In this document: piece after piece, positions 23,513 through 34,900 of the stretch | Layout: each line of letters starts with the position of its first letter | Position numbering within the stretch: position 1 is the stretch's first letter | From: Aulostomus chinensis | Lineage: Eukaryota > Chordata > Actinopteri > Syngnathiformes > Aulostomidae | Direction of reading: 5' to 3' | NCBI GenBank assembly: GCA_037954235.1 | Contig: JBBMOA010000021.1 | Coordinates: forward strand, 730,001-794,000 | DNA length: 64,000 nucleotides | The notes under the pieces: generated by a model | The model's input: only the letters and a program-made list of their open reading frames with translations | Database searches by the model: none | Told to the model about the DNA's origin: nothing | Made by a program: the position numbers and the translations under genes

Positions 23513-25492
23513 CGACTCCATGTTCATGAATGATCTCCAGTCAGCTGGAGCAGAAGCTTCAGGATTACAGTGATGTCATGAGGTCAAATGACTCATGACC
23601 TTTCACCCCTGCTCCCTACCCACCAAATCACTACAGCAAGCAATTACATAATACGATCAACTTCAACGACTTGAAAGAACTGAAATTTCTGGATACTGAC
23701 AGGTAAAGGTATCATTTGTAACTTTGAAAACAAGCTAGCTAAGGTGCGTCCTGCCTCGTGGTACCGGCCCAGGCCAGGCGCTCCGGCATCTCGTTCTTTC
23801 GGGAGAGTGAGATGTTGAATAATCTTACTGAAAGTGGAAACATGTTCATGAAGTCGCCTTCGCCTGAATTATGTCCTTGTTTAGGGCACTGTCCTCCTCT
23901 ACCAGCTTCACACTAAGAGGTGGCATAACAGTGTGAACGAGCTGAACCAGAGAGTCCACTGTGTTCACCCCCACTGTTTTGAACAACATGCTAACTTCTT
24001 TAGCGTAAACTGGAGGCAAAAATCTCAACTTTCCGTTTGGTTTTAGTTCCAAGGTGCCCAGGAAAGACGCGATACCAGACTACAACTGCTCCATGTCTGA
24101 AAAATGATTAAAATGGACCCAGTGGATCCAGTTTGGGATCAACCCAAAGCAAAGCATCTCAACAGGAGGGAAACAAAGTTGTTTTACCTTCTTTGTCAGG
24201 TTTTGGTCTTCTGGATCTGTGGGTAAATCAGGATACTTAAAACCTAATCCAGACTTCTCAGTCTCATTCGTCCTCTGACAGTTTCAACTTCTTTCATTTG
24301 TAATTTTGACTTGAATCTCATAATTCTGTCTCATCTCAAGGTTCTGACTGATCATGGGATCATTTCTATTGTGAATGCTTTCATGTTTTCTGGCAGTTTT
24401 AGAACAGTTCTACTCTAATAAAAATGGAGGACAAAGTGGATCCCACAAGCAGAAACAGGTTCTGTTCATGATTGGTCCTGAACCTACCCACTTCATGTCA
24501 TGTAACCTAATCTTACAGTAGCGGCTGGTGACAGTGCGACGTGGCTTGGAGCTCATCCGGCACGGCCCGGCGCTGCTTGTCGGTATGTTTAGCTCCCTGC
24601 AGCCAAGCGCTGAGCTGCAGAAACAGGTGCTGCAGCTTATTTATGGAGGCCGATCAGGACCTGCACGCCACTCCAGCCGTGAGCCACGTTTAAACTGACA
24701 ACAATCTGTACAGACTCGTCCTGGACTTTACGTTTCAGCATGGATTCACCCCGATGTAGGGAGGCCCTGACCATGATTCCATTACGTACAGAACTTTGGT
24801 TGGTACCGTTGGTTCTAGGCTGTGAAGTTAGGCAGACAGATCACATCTGGAGTTCGATTCTGCACCTCGTCAGGTTTATCCTTCATGATGTTCCTCAAGG
24901 TTCTCTTCTCTGTCATTTTGTGACTCAGGGTGATCAGGAGGTGAAGGCTGTCGCACCAGGCAACGAGACAGCAGAGGCCAGCGGCGGCGCCAGAGTCGAC
25001 GTAGAACCTGATAAGTTTGAGCTCCCACCCGAGTCAGACGAGGAGTACATGGTGGTGGAGGAGGCCGACTCCTCGGCAGCTGGCCGCATGAAGAAGACGG
25101 GTATGACGCGCATAGAGAGCTTCAAAGCCACTTTCTCCAAGGAAAACATGAGCAAGACCCGTGAAAACCTGGGCACCAAGGTCAACAAACTTGGCGAGCG
25201 CATCGTGACCGCAGAGAGGCGCGAGAAGATCCGGCAGTCTGGCGAGAGGCTGAAGCAGTCTGGCGAGAGGCTGAAGGACAGCATCACCAAGGTCCCGGCC
25301 AAGCTTAACCTGAAGAAGGAGAGGACTGTGGCGGAGGGCCAGGAGGGAGCTGAGGGTGCCTCAGAGGGTGCCGTCCCCGTCCCGCCTCCCAAGGGTCGTA
25401 AGAGCAGCCCTGACGCCGCCAAGGCAGCCGCTGATGAGGGCAAGGCGGAGGAGGAGGAGGTGCCGATGTACGACATGAAGCAGCTGTCGTAA
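20039..25492 (+). CDS. cavin4: Caveolae-associated protein 4 (muscle-restricted coiled-coil cavin)
   Basis: Two exons, 20039-20401 and 24929-25492, join in phase 0 through a CAG|GTAAGA donor and a TGACTCAG acceptor, giving 308 residues. Seen: an N-terminal heptad-rich helix (about 15-121), the cavin HR1 trimerisation region; an acidic linker with the motif PDKFELPPESDEEYMV; a basic helical HR2 block (about 182-240), with FKATFSKENMSKTRENL typical of cavins; an Ala/Pro/Lys-rich disordered part; and the end VPMYDMKQLS. Cavins coat caveolae and bind phosphatidylserine and PIP2; cavin4 is the striated-muscle member. Family assignment is strong. The choice of cavin4 over cavin2 rests on adjacency to tmeff1, as in mammals. 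An intact 21-bp tandem duplication sits in HR2. The first in-frame ATG was taken as the start. Confidence 0.85.
20402..24928 (+). other. cavin4: cavin4 intron 1
   Basis: A 4.5-kb intron. Besides the G/T/A array it contains a poly-G run (about 23371-23390) and a poly-C/(CA)n tract (about 23475-23510). I see no other exon; the open frame overlapping its right end is just the upstream extension of exon 2. Confidence 0.7.
21250..22697. repeat. (GTGA/GTGTGA)n simple-sequence array, 1.45 kb
   Basis: The + strand is composed almost wholly of G, T and A in GTGAGT, GAGAGT and GTGTGT combinations, with only a few isolated C. It lies in the single cavin4 intron, in the transcribed orientation. Confidence 0.97.
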
Positions 25493-25666
25493 AGAGCAAA
25501 GCGGACATGGATCCGTGAACTTGAGACAACGCCAACGGAGGAACAAGATGGTTTTGGGTCACTCGTCATGTTATCACACGGCGGCTTGTTTGTGCATGTT
25601 GATGAGACGGACGTGTCGGATGCTAGAAGCTTTGATGTGGTCGTGGTACACTTGATTCTGTAACAT

Positions 25667-25672
25667 AATAAA
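25667..25672 (+). promoter_or_regulatory. cavin4: Polyadenylation signal of cavin4
   Basis: A canonical AATAAA lies 175 bp after the cavin4 stop codon and is followed by T-rich sequence, implying a short 3'UTR of roughly 200 bases. Confidence 0.7.
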
Positions 25673-28600
25673 TCATTTCTGAATACTAAAGTTTACTGAT
25701 GATGTCACTGCGGCTCAACTTGAAGAGAAAAAGTCAACGTTGGTTTGTTGCTGGATGTCTTCACGGGTCCAAAAGATGGAGCCGTAGTTCAGCTCCAGAA
25801 CCTAACTGGACCCAGTTAGATGGGATGTACTGTAAGTTGGACCTGAGAAGAGATGGAGGTCGCTTTACATCTGGACCACCAGGTCAGATTAGGTGTCTTC
25901 CAGAGGAACCATCATTCACAACACGTGCACGAGCTCATGAGGAGGACGAATGGCTGCTGTGGCTCGCTAGTGACCAGGTCACTGGTTACTCACCAGGCAG
26001 CTGAAGCGGCTCCTCGCCAGTACTTTTCTGTCAAGGTTCTCCCCAAGGTGGTCTCACTGGATTTTGGCTCCACCCATCATCATTCATCAAAACACTCTGG
26101 CTTGTTAATATTTCTGTGAACCAATCACAATCGGTGTGGGCGTGGCCAAGCCCAGGAAGCAGAGGCAATGTCTTTGTTCAGTAACATCCGGGCGAAACCA
26201 CACAAGGACATGCTTGTTCTTTGAAACCCTTCCCATAACCAATGAGCAAACCGTGTCGGAACCAGGGCCCTGACACCAGCGGCAGCAGACGACCTGAAGG
26301 CCGATGCAGAACTGTGCTACAGGGTCATAGAGGTGCCGCCACTCACCTATGAATACCTGAGATGACGGAGTGGTCATTGATTGAATGTGTGTTATATTAC
26401 ATTTCCATGTCGTGGTGACACATGGGGGCCTCGCAGTAAGAGATCGCTTGGTGATGTCTGTTTTCTCTTGGTACCAAAATTCTAAAGGTATCGTAGGTGC
26501 TTGAGATCCAAGACTCGAACCGTTCTGTGTGGGAGATGGCGGCCTGTGGGCGTAGCAGGTATTTTAAGTATTACGGGGGCATTGAGATGGAGACAAATTC
26601 AGTGGTATTGGTACCAGATTTCTGGTTTGGCGTCACCCTGGTTACACCTGGAGGGAGGAATGCTTGACACTGAAGTTGGTTTTGCTGCCGCGACATCAAC
26701 CAGCTCCTCCTCGCTGATTGCTAACGTTAGCTTGCTGCTCACAGTTTGGTCTGACCTCCAGTTTTGTTGTGTTGTTCTAGTTTTGTTGTGTCATTGCCTG
26801 ACTCTTGTAATCCAGTATTTTTTGACGTGAACTTCATATTAGCTGCGTTAATTTTAGTTAGCAGTGGACAAACATAAAGAGAGACGATAACTACAAGTAT
26901 TAATATTTGTTATACACAAACAATGCAGTTTTCCCACAGTTTACAGTAACATTTATGTTACGACCAGTGATATCTCAAAGTACCTTTGATTTGTTGTCGA
27001 GTTTTCGACTTTGGTTTGCTGAAAGCCAACAACAGGTGAATGTGAGGAGTGGCAGCATTCAGCTGGCGACGGCGTGACAGACACCAACCTGCTCAGCGTT
27101 GTCAGCCACGTTTGCTGTGACGCGTCACAACGACTCAGCGGAAATTAGCCTGACAAACTTTCACACTCGGGCTTCAGGGTTGCTGATGAATGTCTGGTTG
27201 GTGTGAGAGATCCAACTCGCTCTCCTTCCGGTTCCTGACTTCCTCTTTACGCTGCAGAAACCTTTAAAAGGAACCTGGGCTTCTGCCTCGTGTGTGAGTG
27301 CGTGGATTTGACGCTGACTTCCTTTAGCGAGTGACTGCATGGCTGTAGGTCTCAGTGAAATCACATGAAAACAGGCTTGTGTGGATCATTTTGAGGAAAT
27401 AAATGAAACTGTTGTGTAGCTGATCACTTCTTCAGATTTTACTTTAATATTTCACTCGCCAATTTCTTAAACATGACTTCTTGTCATACCTCGTAGCAGA
27501 GGAGAGATTTTCAGTCTCAGTTTTTTTATTCTGGATTCCTCCCATGATTCTGCTGTTCTTTTACATGAACGTCAATAAAGAAACTGATTTCACTTTTTTT
27601 CTAGATTGAAGCCTTTATTCTGAAACTGCCAACCTCATGCAGACTAACAACCAGATAGATTCTCTTTGAAAGTTGGAAACTTAAATAAATCTAAGAGTCC
27701 CTGAAAGTAGAAGATGAACACGATGAGAAAAGCGCTTTTCTCTTGTTTGGATTTAGGTTTGATTCAAAGTGCTACTTCATTAATAAGCACTGACTAACAG
27801 TTAACTCATGTGATATCATTTACTCATTTATTCATGTTAAAATATAAATGTTTATTTAGTTCAAAAAGAAATGACCAACTGTAATTTAAAACTGTAATTA
27901 ACCAAGCTCATTAATTATTCGAACGAATTACAAGCACCAGCTGGTTGGAGGGAAAGAAATTAGAAACATCAGATGTCAGGTCAACAGTTACGGCTGCAGG
28001 AGACTTTTAAGGGTTAAATACTCATTTGTTAGCCAACAGTTGATGAGTTTGACTCCAAAAACATTAAAAAAAGAAAATCTCAGATTTTAATGTCACAATT
28101 TTTTCCAACTCAAACTGTTAGAAAAACCGGTGAATATTTATCATTTTCAATCAGGTTACACAACTTTAAAAACACGGACCGGCCTCTGACGCCGGACCGG
28201 TTGCATTAGCCACTAGCCACGATCCATTAGCCACTAGCCACGCTCAATTAGCCACTAGCCACGATCAATTAGCCACTAGCCACGATCAATTAGCCACAAT
28301 CCATTAGCCACTAGCCATTAGCCACTAACCCTCGCCATTCGGCTTGACAATTAAAACCAGGTAGACATCAAATGTGTAGTTGGAAGATGAAACATTTATG
28401 ACGTTGGAATGTTGGGTTCTGATCATAATTCCTCAAGATGGCGGCACGAGGCCAGTTAACGATTTCAGACCTACAAAATATCAGCTGACGCCGGTCTTTT
28501 ACACGCGACGCGCTGACACCATGTCTTCACTGTCTGGTGAACATCTCTGGTCACGCTCCTGATCCTCCTTGGTCTTTAATTTATCTCCCTTTCATTCCCT

Positions 28601-28747
28601 TTTCCCTGTTGTGAAAGTAAATTTCTGGGAAAAAAGGTCATTCGGGAGTTTGTTTCAATTTGCAACAATTAGTAAAAAAGGTTAAAAAAATGTAAAAATC
28701 ATTGGTCACCGCGCAGCGTGGCGGAACAATGAGGTTCAGTCTGAGGC
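25673..28747. other. Convergent spacer between cavin4 and the dynein gene
   Basis: No coding exon was recognised on either strand. Both flanking genes end here, so it should contain the - strand 3'UTR of the dynein gene in its last few hundred bases. AT content rises after 27400. A short minisatellite lies at 28205-28330. Confidence 0.65.
28205..28330. repeat. Tandem TTAGCCACTAGCCAC-type repeat
   Basis: The words ATTAGCCACTAGCCACGAT and shortened forms repeat about six times over 125 bp. Confidence 0.9.
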
Positions 28748-31700
28748 TCACTTGCAGTCGCAGAGCAGCGCCGTGCCGCGCAGCGTCCAGTGCTCAGCGG
28801 GCTGCAGGCTGCGCAGCTGCAGCGAGAAGATGAAGTTCAGGTCAGTCCGCCGGGGTTTCTTATAGACCGGACACGAGTACACGGAGAGCACGCCCCCGGC
28901 GCCAGGCTGCCACTTAGCACCCACCACATTAGCTGAGCTGACAGGATAGACGTGGACCACAGGGAGCAGCGTGAAGAGGACCTGAGGTAGAGAGGCTCAT
29001 GGGAGTTGGTGTGTAATTGTACATTCTGTAACTGGATTTGTTTTTATCTCATCTGTATTCTAAAACCGCCCTGACTAACCTTGGGTGGGGCCTCTGTGAG
29101 CTTGGCGCCACGCCGGTCCCAACCTGCCCCGTCCAGAAAGAGGCCATGGATGTAGACTCCGCCCACATCCTCAGGGGGGGGTGCGGACACGTCCTCCCTC
29201 ATCATCTTGGTAACTTCGTTGCTCAGGGTGACCGTATCTAAGGCCCAGCCCCTGGAGCGCGTGGTCTCCTGGCGCATGGCCGTCAGAAAACCCTGAGATC
29301 CGGCACAATCAACGGCTCGTGAGTCATCGCTTCCATCACTGCGTCTCAGCGCCAGAGTGAACTGACCTGTGGGTTGAAGAAGCCGGTGAGCCAGAACTGG
29401 TTGGGTCGTCCAGCGCTGATCCAGCTGCTGAGCTGTTGGTTCCGCTCCAGCAGCTCGCTGAACCAGAAGCCCAACGTGGCTGAAGGCCAGCTGAGCCGCA
29501 GCCACCGGCGAGGGATCCGAGCATTGAACATGCAGTCGAGAGCGTCACGCAGATCCTCAGACATGATGATGGTGCCTGCAGCGAGACAGACAGCTCGTCA
29601 AATACACAAGAGGTGTGTGTGTGTGTGTGTGAGAGACAGAGAGAGAGAGACAGAGAGAGAGAGAGAGACTGACCGTCGATGGCCAGTTTAAGGTCCGTGA
29701 GCGTGCTCCGTACACTGCTAATGACTCGCTGCATGCGGTCTACTTCCTGGCGAAGGAAGATGTTCATCGGCTGGAGTGAACCCAACTTCTGCAGCTGACC
29801 TTTGACCTTTCAAACAAAATCCATTTAATAAAAGTCAACAGAGCAACTTTTACTGAAAAAGATTCACAACCAGCATCCAGTTTACGGTTGCGTGGAGAAG
29901 CAGTGGAGGCAGTAGGGGGGGCCACCCAGGGTAGGGGGGTTGGAGTTGAATCTACTCAACTCGTGTTACACCCCCTCAGCTGCTCCCCACCTCTCCTTTG
30001 GAAGCAGTTGATCTCTCTCATCCCACTCCAGACGTTCCTGATATTGTTGTCTTCCAGTTTGTGCTCCAGGTTCCTTCTGGATTTGTCCTTGCTCTCCCTC
30101 ATGCAGCGTTTTAGCTCCCTTTGTCCTGGTTTGAGTTCTGCACTGTCCCGTGATCTCAAGGCCCTCTTCTGTCCGTTGAGAAGGGCCTTCAGGTCGCTGG
30201 TTACCCACAGTTTGTTGTTTGCGTAACAGCGGACCTCTTTGGTGGGAATGATGTTGTCTGTGCAGAGCCCAAAGTGCTCAGAGACACAGTCAGTCAGGCC
30301 ATCAATGTCCTCACCATCCATAGAAACGTTTAAAGCGGTTAAAAGTGATGGAAGTGTCCAACTTCTTCCAAAAGCGTCTCGCAGTTGTGCATTTGCGGAG
30401 AAGCGCAGGACAGTGCAAAAATAAAGATAAAAAACGGACAACGTAATAAAAACACCAAAAAAAAAACTACAGTAAAACACGGAGCTGCTATGACAGGCCG
30501 CCGTCTCTACAGCGCCACCTTAGTATACTAACCTTAGCATCAAGACGTAGCCCAGCCTCATAACTTAGCATCTCCCCATGATTTAGCTTAGCATCATGAC
30601 CTAGCTTACACTTATGTAACCACATTTCCAGCCAGCAACAGAGGGTAGAGGTTTCCCTCTACCGCCTCCAAACACTCACCTCATGTGGCACGTACTCAGG
30701 TGGAAGCTTCTGCAGCATCTCATTGGCTAGTCTCTGTACGCTGGCCTCCCGGGTCTCCCCAGCCCCGCCCCCGCTGTCCTTCGGCTGTATGTTGATGATG
30801 GTGCTGAGTGTCTCATTGGCCAGGTTGGTCTGGTAGGTGATGTCAGCATTGGGGTGGAGTCCAAACACCTGAAATCGTGAAGACTTTTGTGATGTGGTGT
30901 CATATTTGGAGAGCAGATGCTGCCTCTGCCGGTAGGTGCTCGGACCTCAGGTGAGTCGACCAGCGGCAGGCCCTCAATGTGCTGCAGGACTTCCTGGACG
31001 GTCTTGGCCTTTGCAGGGATGCTGTAGCCTTTGTAGAAGCAGAACTTGTCTCTAAAGGTGTTCTCACTGAACCAGACACGAGTGAAGGTGTTCAGGAGAC
31101 GTTTGTCCAGGTCGTCAGTAACTCGGCCGCCATACTGGACTTCACCTGGGGAAGTACAAGAGCTCAGGGTCAAGTGGAAACTCAGGGTGAGGCGGAGCCG
31201 TGGCCGTGTCTCTAGAACTGACCCAGCATGTAGCGCAGGCAGCTCCAGTTCATCCCTTGCTTGGCAACCAGGCCGTCCAGGTGGTTCTGGACAAACTGCG
31301 TACTGGAGGTGAAGTCGGCCTGGTTGAACTCGTAGGGAATGTTCCAGCCCAGAGGGCCAAACTTACGACGCTCCTGGCCAGACAGAGAAGGACAGACGGA
31401 GAATTTTACACCTGAACGAGTTGTGAAACCAGGAGCGTGTGGACAGATACCTGAACGCTGGTGTGCAGGAACGCCACGGCATACAGGAGCGGTTTCCACT
31501 GAGGCAGGTTGCTGATCTCTAACTGATCCTGAGAGACACCACTGAAGGTTCTCTTCAGACCTGCTTTCATCCCTGATGAAGACGGACAAACAGACACAGA
31601 CTGAGACCCGCAAAGGAGGAGGAACACGGAGGCGGAGACCAGATTCACTGAATGTGTCACGTGAAGCACAGGTGTGCCGCCGCCTCAGCTGATGGTTAGG

Positions 31701-31933
31701 GCGACTGACACGTGATGATTATTTCAACACTCACCAACCAGAAAATGGCTCCCCATCAACACTCCCACCGAAGCGGTGAAAGATTCACACATGCAGAACG
31801 CGTACGTGCGTGTGTGGGGGGGTCTGAGGTGGACTTCAGTTTCTTACCGAGAGGAGGTTCATTGGTGAACTTGATCGAGGACTGAAGGAAGGTGATGGGG
31901 AATCTGCTCTCACACACGGACACACGGACACAC

Positions 31934-31977
<44 letters not shown>

Positions 31978-34900
31978 TCATTTCCCTACCTCCACCCAGC
32001 AGGGGGCAGCATGTAACTATCTCTACAGTCAAAAACAAAGAAACGCTGACTTCCTTAGCATGAGCTCAAGGTTAGTTTGGACTTGTGAGACCACTGCAAT
32101 GAGTCGGCAGATCCGGACGCTGCTAGCCCGCGCTGATGTCACTCGCTCACACACCAGGAGGAGATAAATTGGTGTTATGAGACGTGGTGGTGGGGCACCA
32201 GGTGCTTGCACAGGTAATCAAACTCTCCTCTGCTACCACAACGAGGACCAACTCTAGGACTGTAGGACTCTAGGCCTGAGCCCAGTTAGCAGCTAGCAGT
32301 TACCTGAGGTGGACATCGGTCGTCAGCCACACCCTGAAGCCCTTGTGAACAGTCTCCGGTGTTGCTATGGTGACAGTCTCTAGTAGTTCTTCAAGGAAAT
32401 TCAGACCCAAATGGCAATTTTGGAGGAGGAGCCAGCCGCCCTCTGTCATACTGGTGGCCAACAGCCTGCGAGCGTGAACCTCTTGGCCCTGCCCCATGGA
32501 GATGGGATGGCACAGCGCCCCCTGCAGGTAGGGGACAGTGTCGTCCATCACCATCATCACCATCTGTCCACCTCTTCCTCACTTTTGGTTTTATTTTTCA
32601 TCTGGACATTTTCTTCATTCCTTCGTTGCTCTTGCATCAATCCTTCACCGTCTCATGTTCTCACCTTTCTCTTGGCCAGTCTCTCTATGTTCTCCGTCGG
32701 GTCGGAACCCATCGACAGGAGACAAACCATCGGAGTCCTACTGTCGCTCTCTGCCAACATGGCGTCAAGGTCCAGAACCGAACCCTCAGTGTACTGCTGA
32801 CCCAGAGACTCTGAGATGTAGCGCCGTGCCTGGCGAGCAAACACAGCAAACCACTCGACTCCATAACACATTTTTTCATTACATTTCATTCAACTTCTCC
32901 TTTAGCATCATAGCGCCAACTAACAACTGTTTTTTTTTATCCCATTACAAAACTATTGATTAGCTTGACATCACTAACTGTTCCAGCAAAGGTTAGTTAG
33001 TTAAGTCAGTGACTTCTCCTTTACCAAATGTCTCGATTTAGTGTTTCAGCGTTACCTCTAAATGCTAGCAAAACCTGTTAGCATCATAGCTGTCGCTAGC
33101 ATTTCGGCATTATCTTGTGAAGGTTATGGCTGGCTGTGGCGTGACATTGGTAACTGTGGCTTTCAAATCACTGCTGTAACCATTGCATCCCCTCGCAGAC
33201 TCACAGGACCTCGAACTGATCAGAACTCTCATTGTCTCTCGATGAGCAGTGGCCATGTCACTGCATCCATACACGCTTGTATTGACTGCTCATAATGGGA
33301 CTTCCATACAGCACCAGCGTCAGATCACACCTGAGCGATGGTTCTGTCAGGGCACCAGCTCCGGATCAGCAGGAGCTTCTGGAAGGCGTCGAGCGTCCCC
33401 TCATACCCATCAGGCAGTGGGGCATCTTCCGGTGCTGGATGGTCAAACCACGCCCTCCAGGCTCGCTCGTTCTGGCTCACCTGGTCACACGTAAGCACAA
33501 CATCTGTAGATGCTCCAAGTTCACCTTCTCCATTTCTGAGGGTCCAGGTTCTACCTGGGACAGGATCTGAGAGAACGGGGGCAGGCTGGACAGCTGCACC
33601 AGATTCAGCCAAGTCTGATCTAGGATCCAGCACCGTGGTTTGGACTCCACCCTGTTCAAATCCAGAGAGGCCCCGCCTGCACACAGAGTGAAATGGTTGT
33701 AAGAAAAGTTGTGATGTCACACAGAAAGAAAAATGAGGACAGGATAGCCAGGAGGAAGACCTTTGATGAAGGTTAGCACCTCAGGGTGCGAGAGGTTCTG
33801 GGCCTGCAGATCGATCTTCAGAGCCAAGAGCAGGGTGAAGAGCAGCTTGTGCTCCTCGTACAAACCACGTGCGGTGTAACCGTACACCTGTGGGAGGAGC
33901 AACACAGTCCAACATGGCCGCTCAGACCTACAACACTAGAAAAGTCAGAGCTCATGTTCATTTCCATCCACGACTACTGGAAGAAATATAGGAAGATGCA
34001 CTTTCTGTTTGTACCGGACAGGAGGTGATGTCACAGGTGTCATCGCTTCTCATGCACAAACAGCACCTGGTTCACGCCACAAATATCAAACGAATTGAAA
34101 TGAGACTGTGATGAACACTTCTTCAAACTTGAACTCTCTGAAGCTGTTAAGAAAATGAAAAGAGGGAAATCTCCAGGAATGGATGGGCTTCCTGTTGAGT
34201 TTGATCGATCCTTGTGGAGCGGAACTGAAACCTCGCTCTCTGAAATGATAGAGGAGTGTGTTGACAAGTACAATGACACTGATTCGCCCACCGGACAAGG
34301 ATCTCCTCTCTTGGATCGCCGGAGACCAACAACACTACGAAATGTAGACTACAAAATACTCTCACTCATTTTTGCCAGACGATTAAGAAAAGGATTCAGT
34401 GAAATTCTAAATGAAACCCAAACCGGCTCGATGACTGATCGCCACATAAGCTGCCATATCAGACTTGTTCTTGATGTCATCGATGACTCTGGATGTGTCC
34501 AATCAGACGCTCCAATTTTGTTTTGGGGCTTTTATAAGGCATTCGACACAGTGGAACACCAATTCTTATTCCGGGCACTTCAAACTTTTGGATTTGGGGA
34601 AAAATGTATCTGCTATGTTAGAATGCTTTGTAAAGACATCAGTCTTTTCGTCGTGTTTGGGAGGAACACGACGAAAAGACTCTGTCCACAGATCAGACAG
34701 TCAAGGCTGTCCAAGCTGGCCTTTTCTACTTCTCATCGTTGCTGCCATCCCTTCCAAGGCTTACGGATCTTCAAGAAAGAAATCCAAAAAACCTGACAGG
34801 GTCTTGGCTGAAGTCCCTTCAGGCTCAGGCCCGAACAACGCAGCTGGCGGACGACACAGACAAGCATCAAATCCAGAAAGCACAAGATAAAATAGATGAC

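Noticed and set aside
24740..24928. Upstream extension of the cavin4 exon 2 reading frame starting at an ATG at 24740
   Set aside because: A good acceptor at 24928/24929 joins in frame to exon 1; the upstream residues do not resemble cavins. An alternative promoter was considered but has no support.
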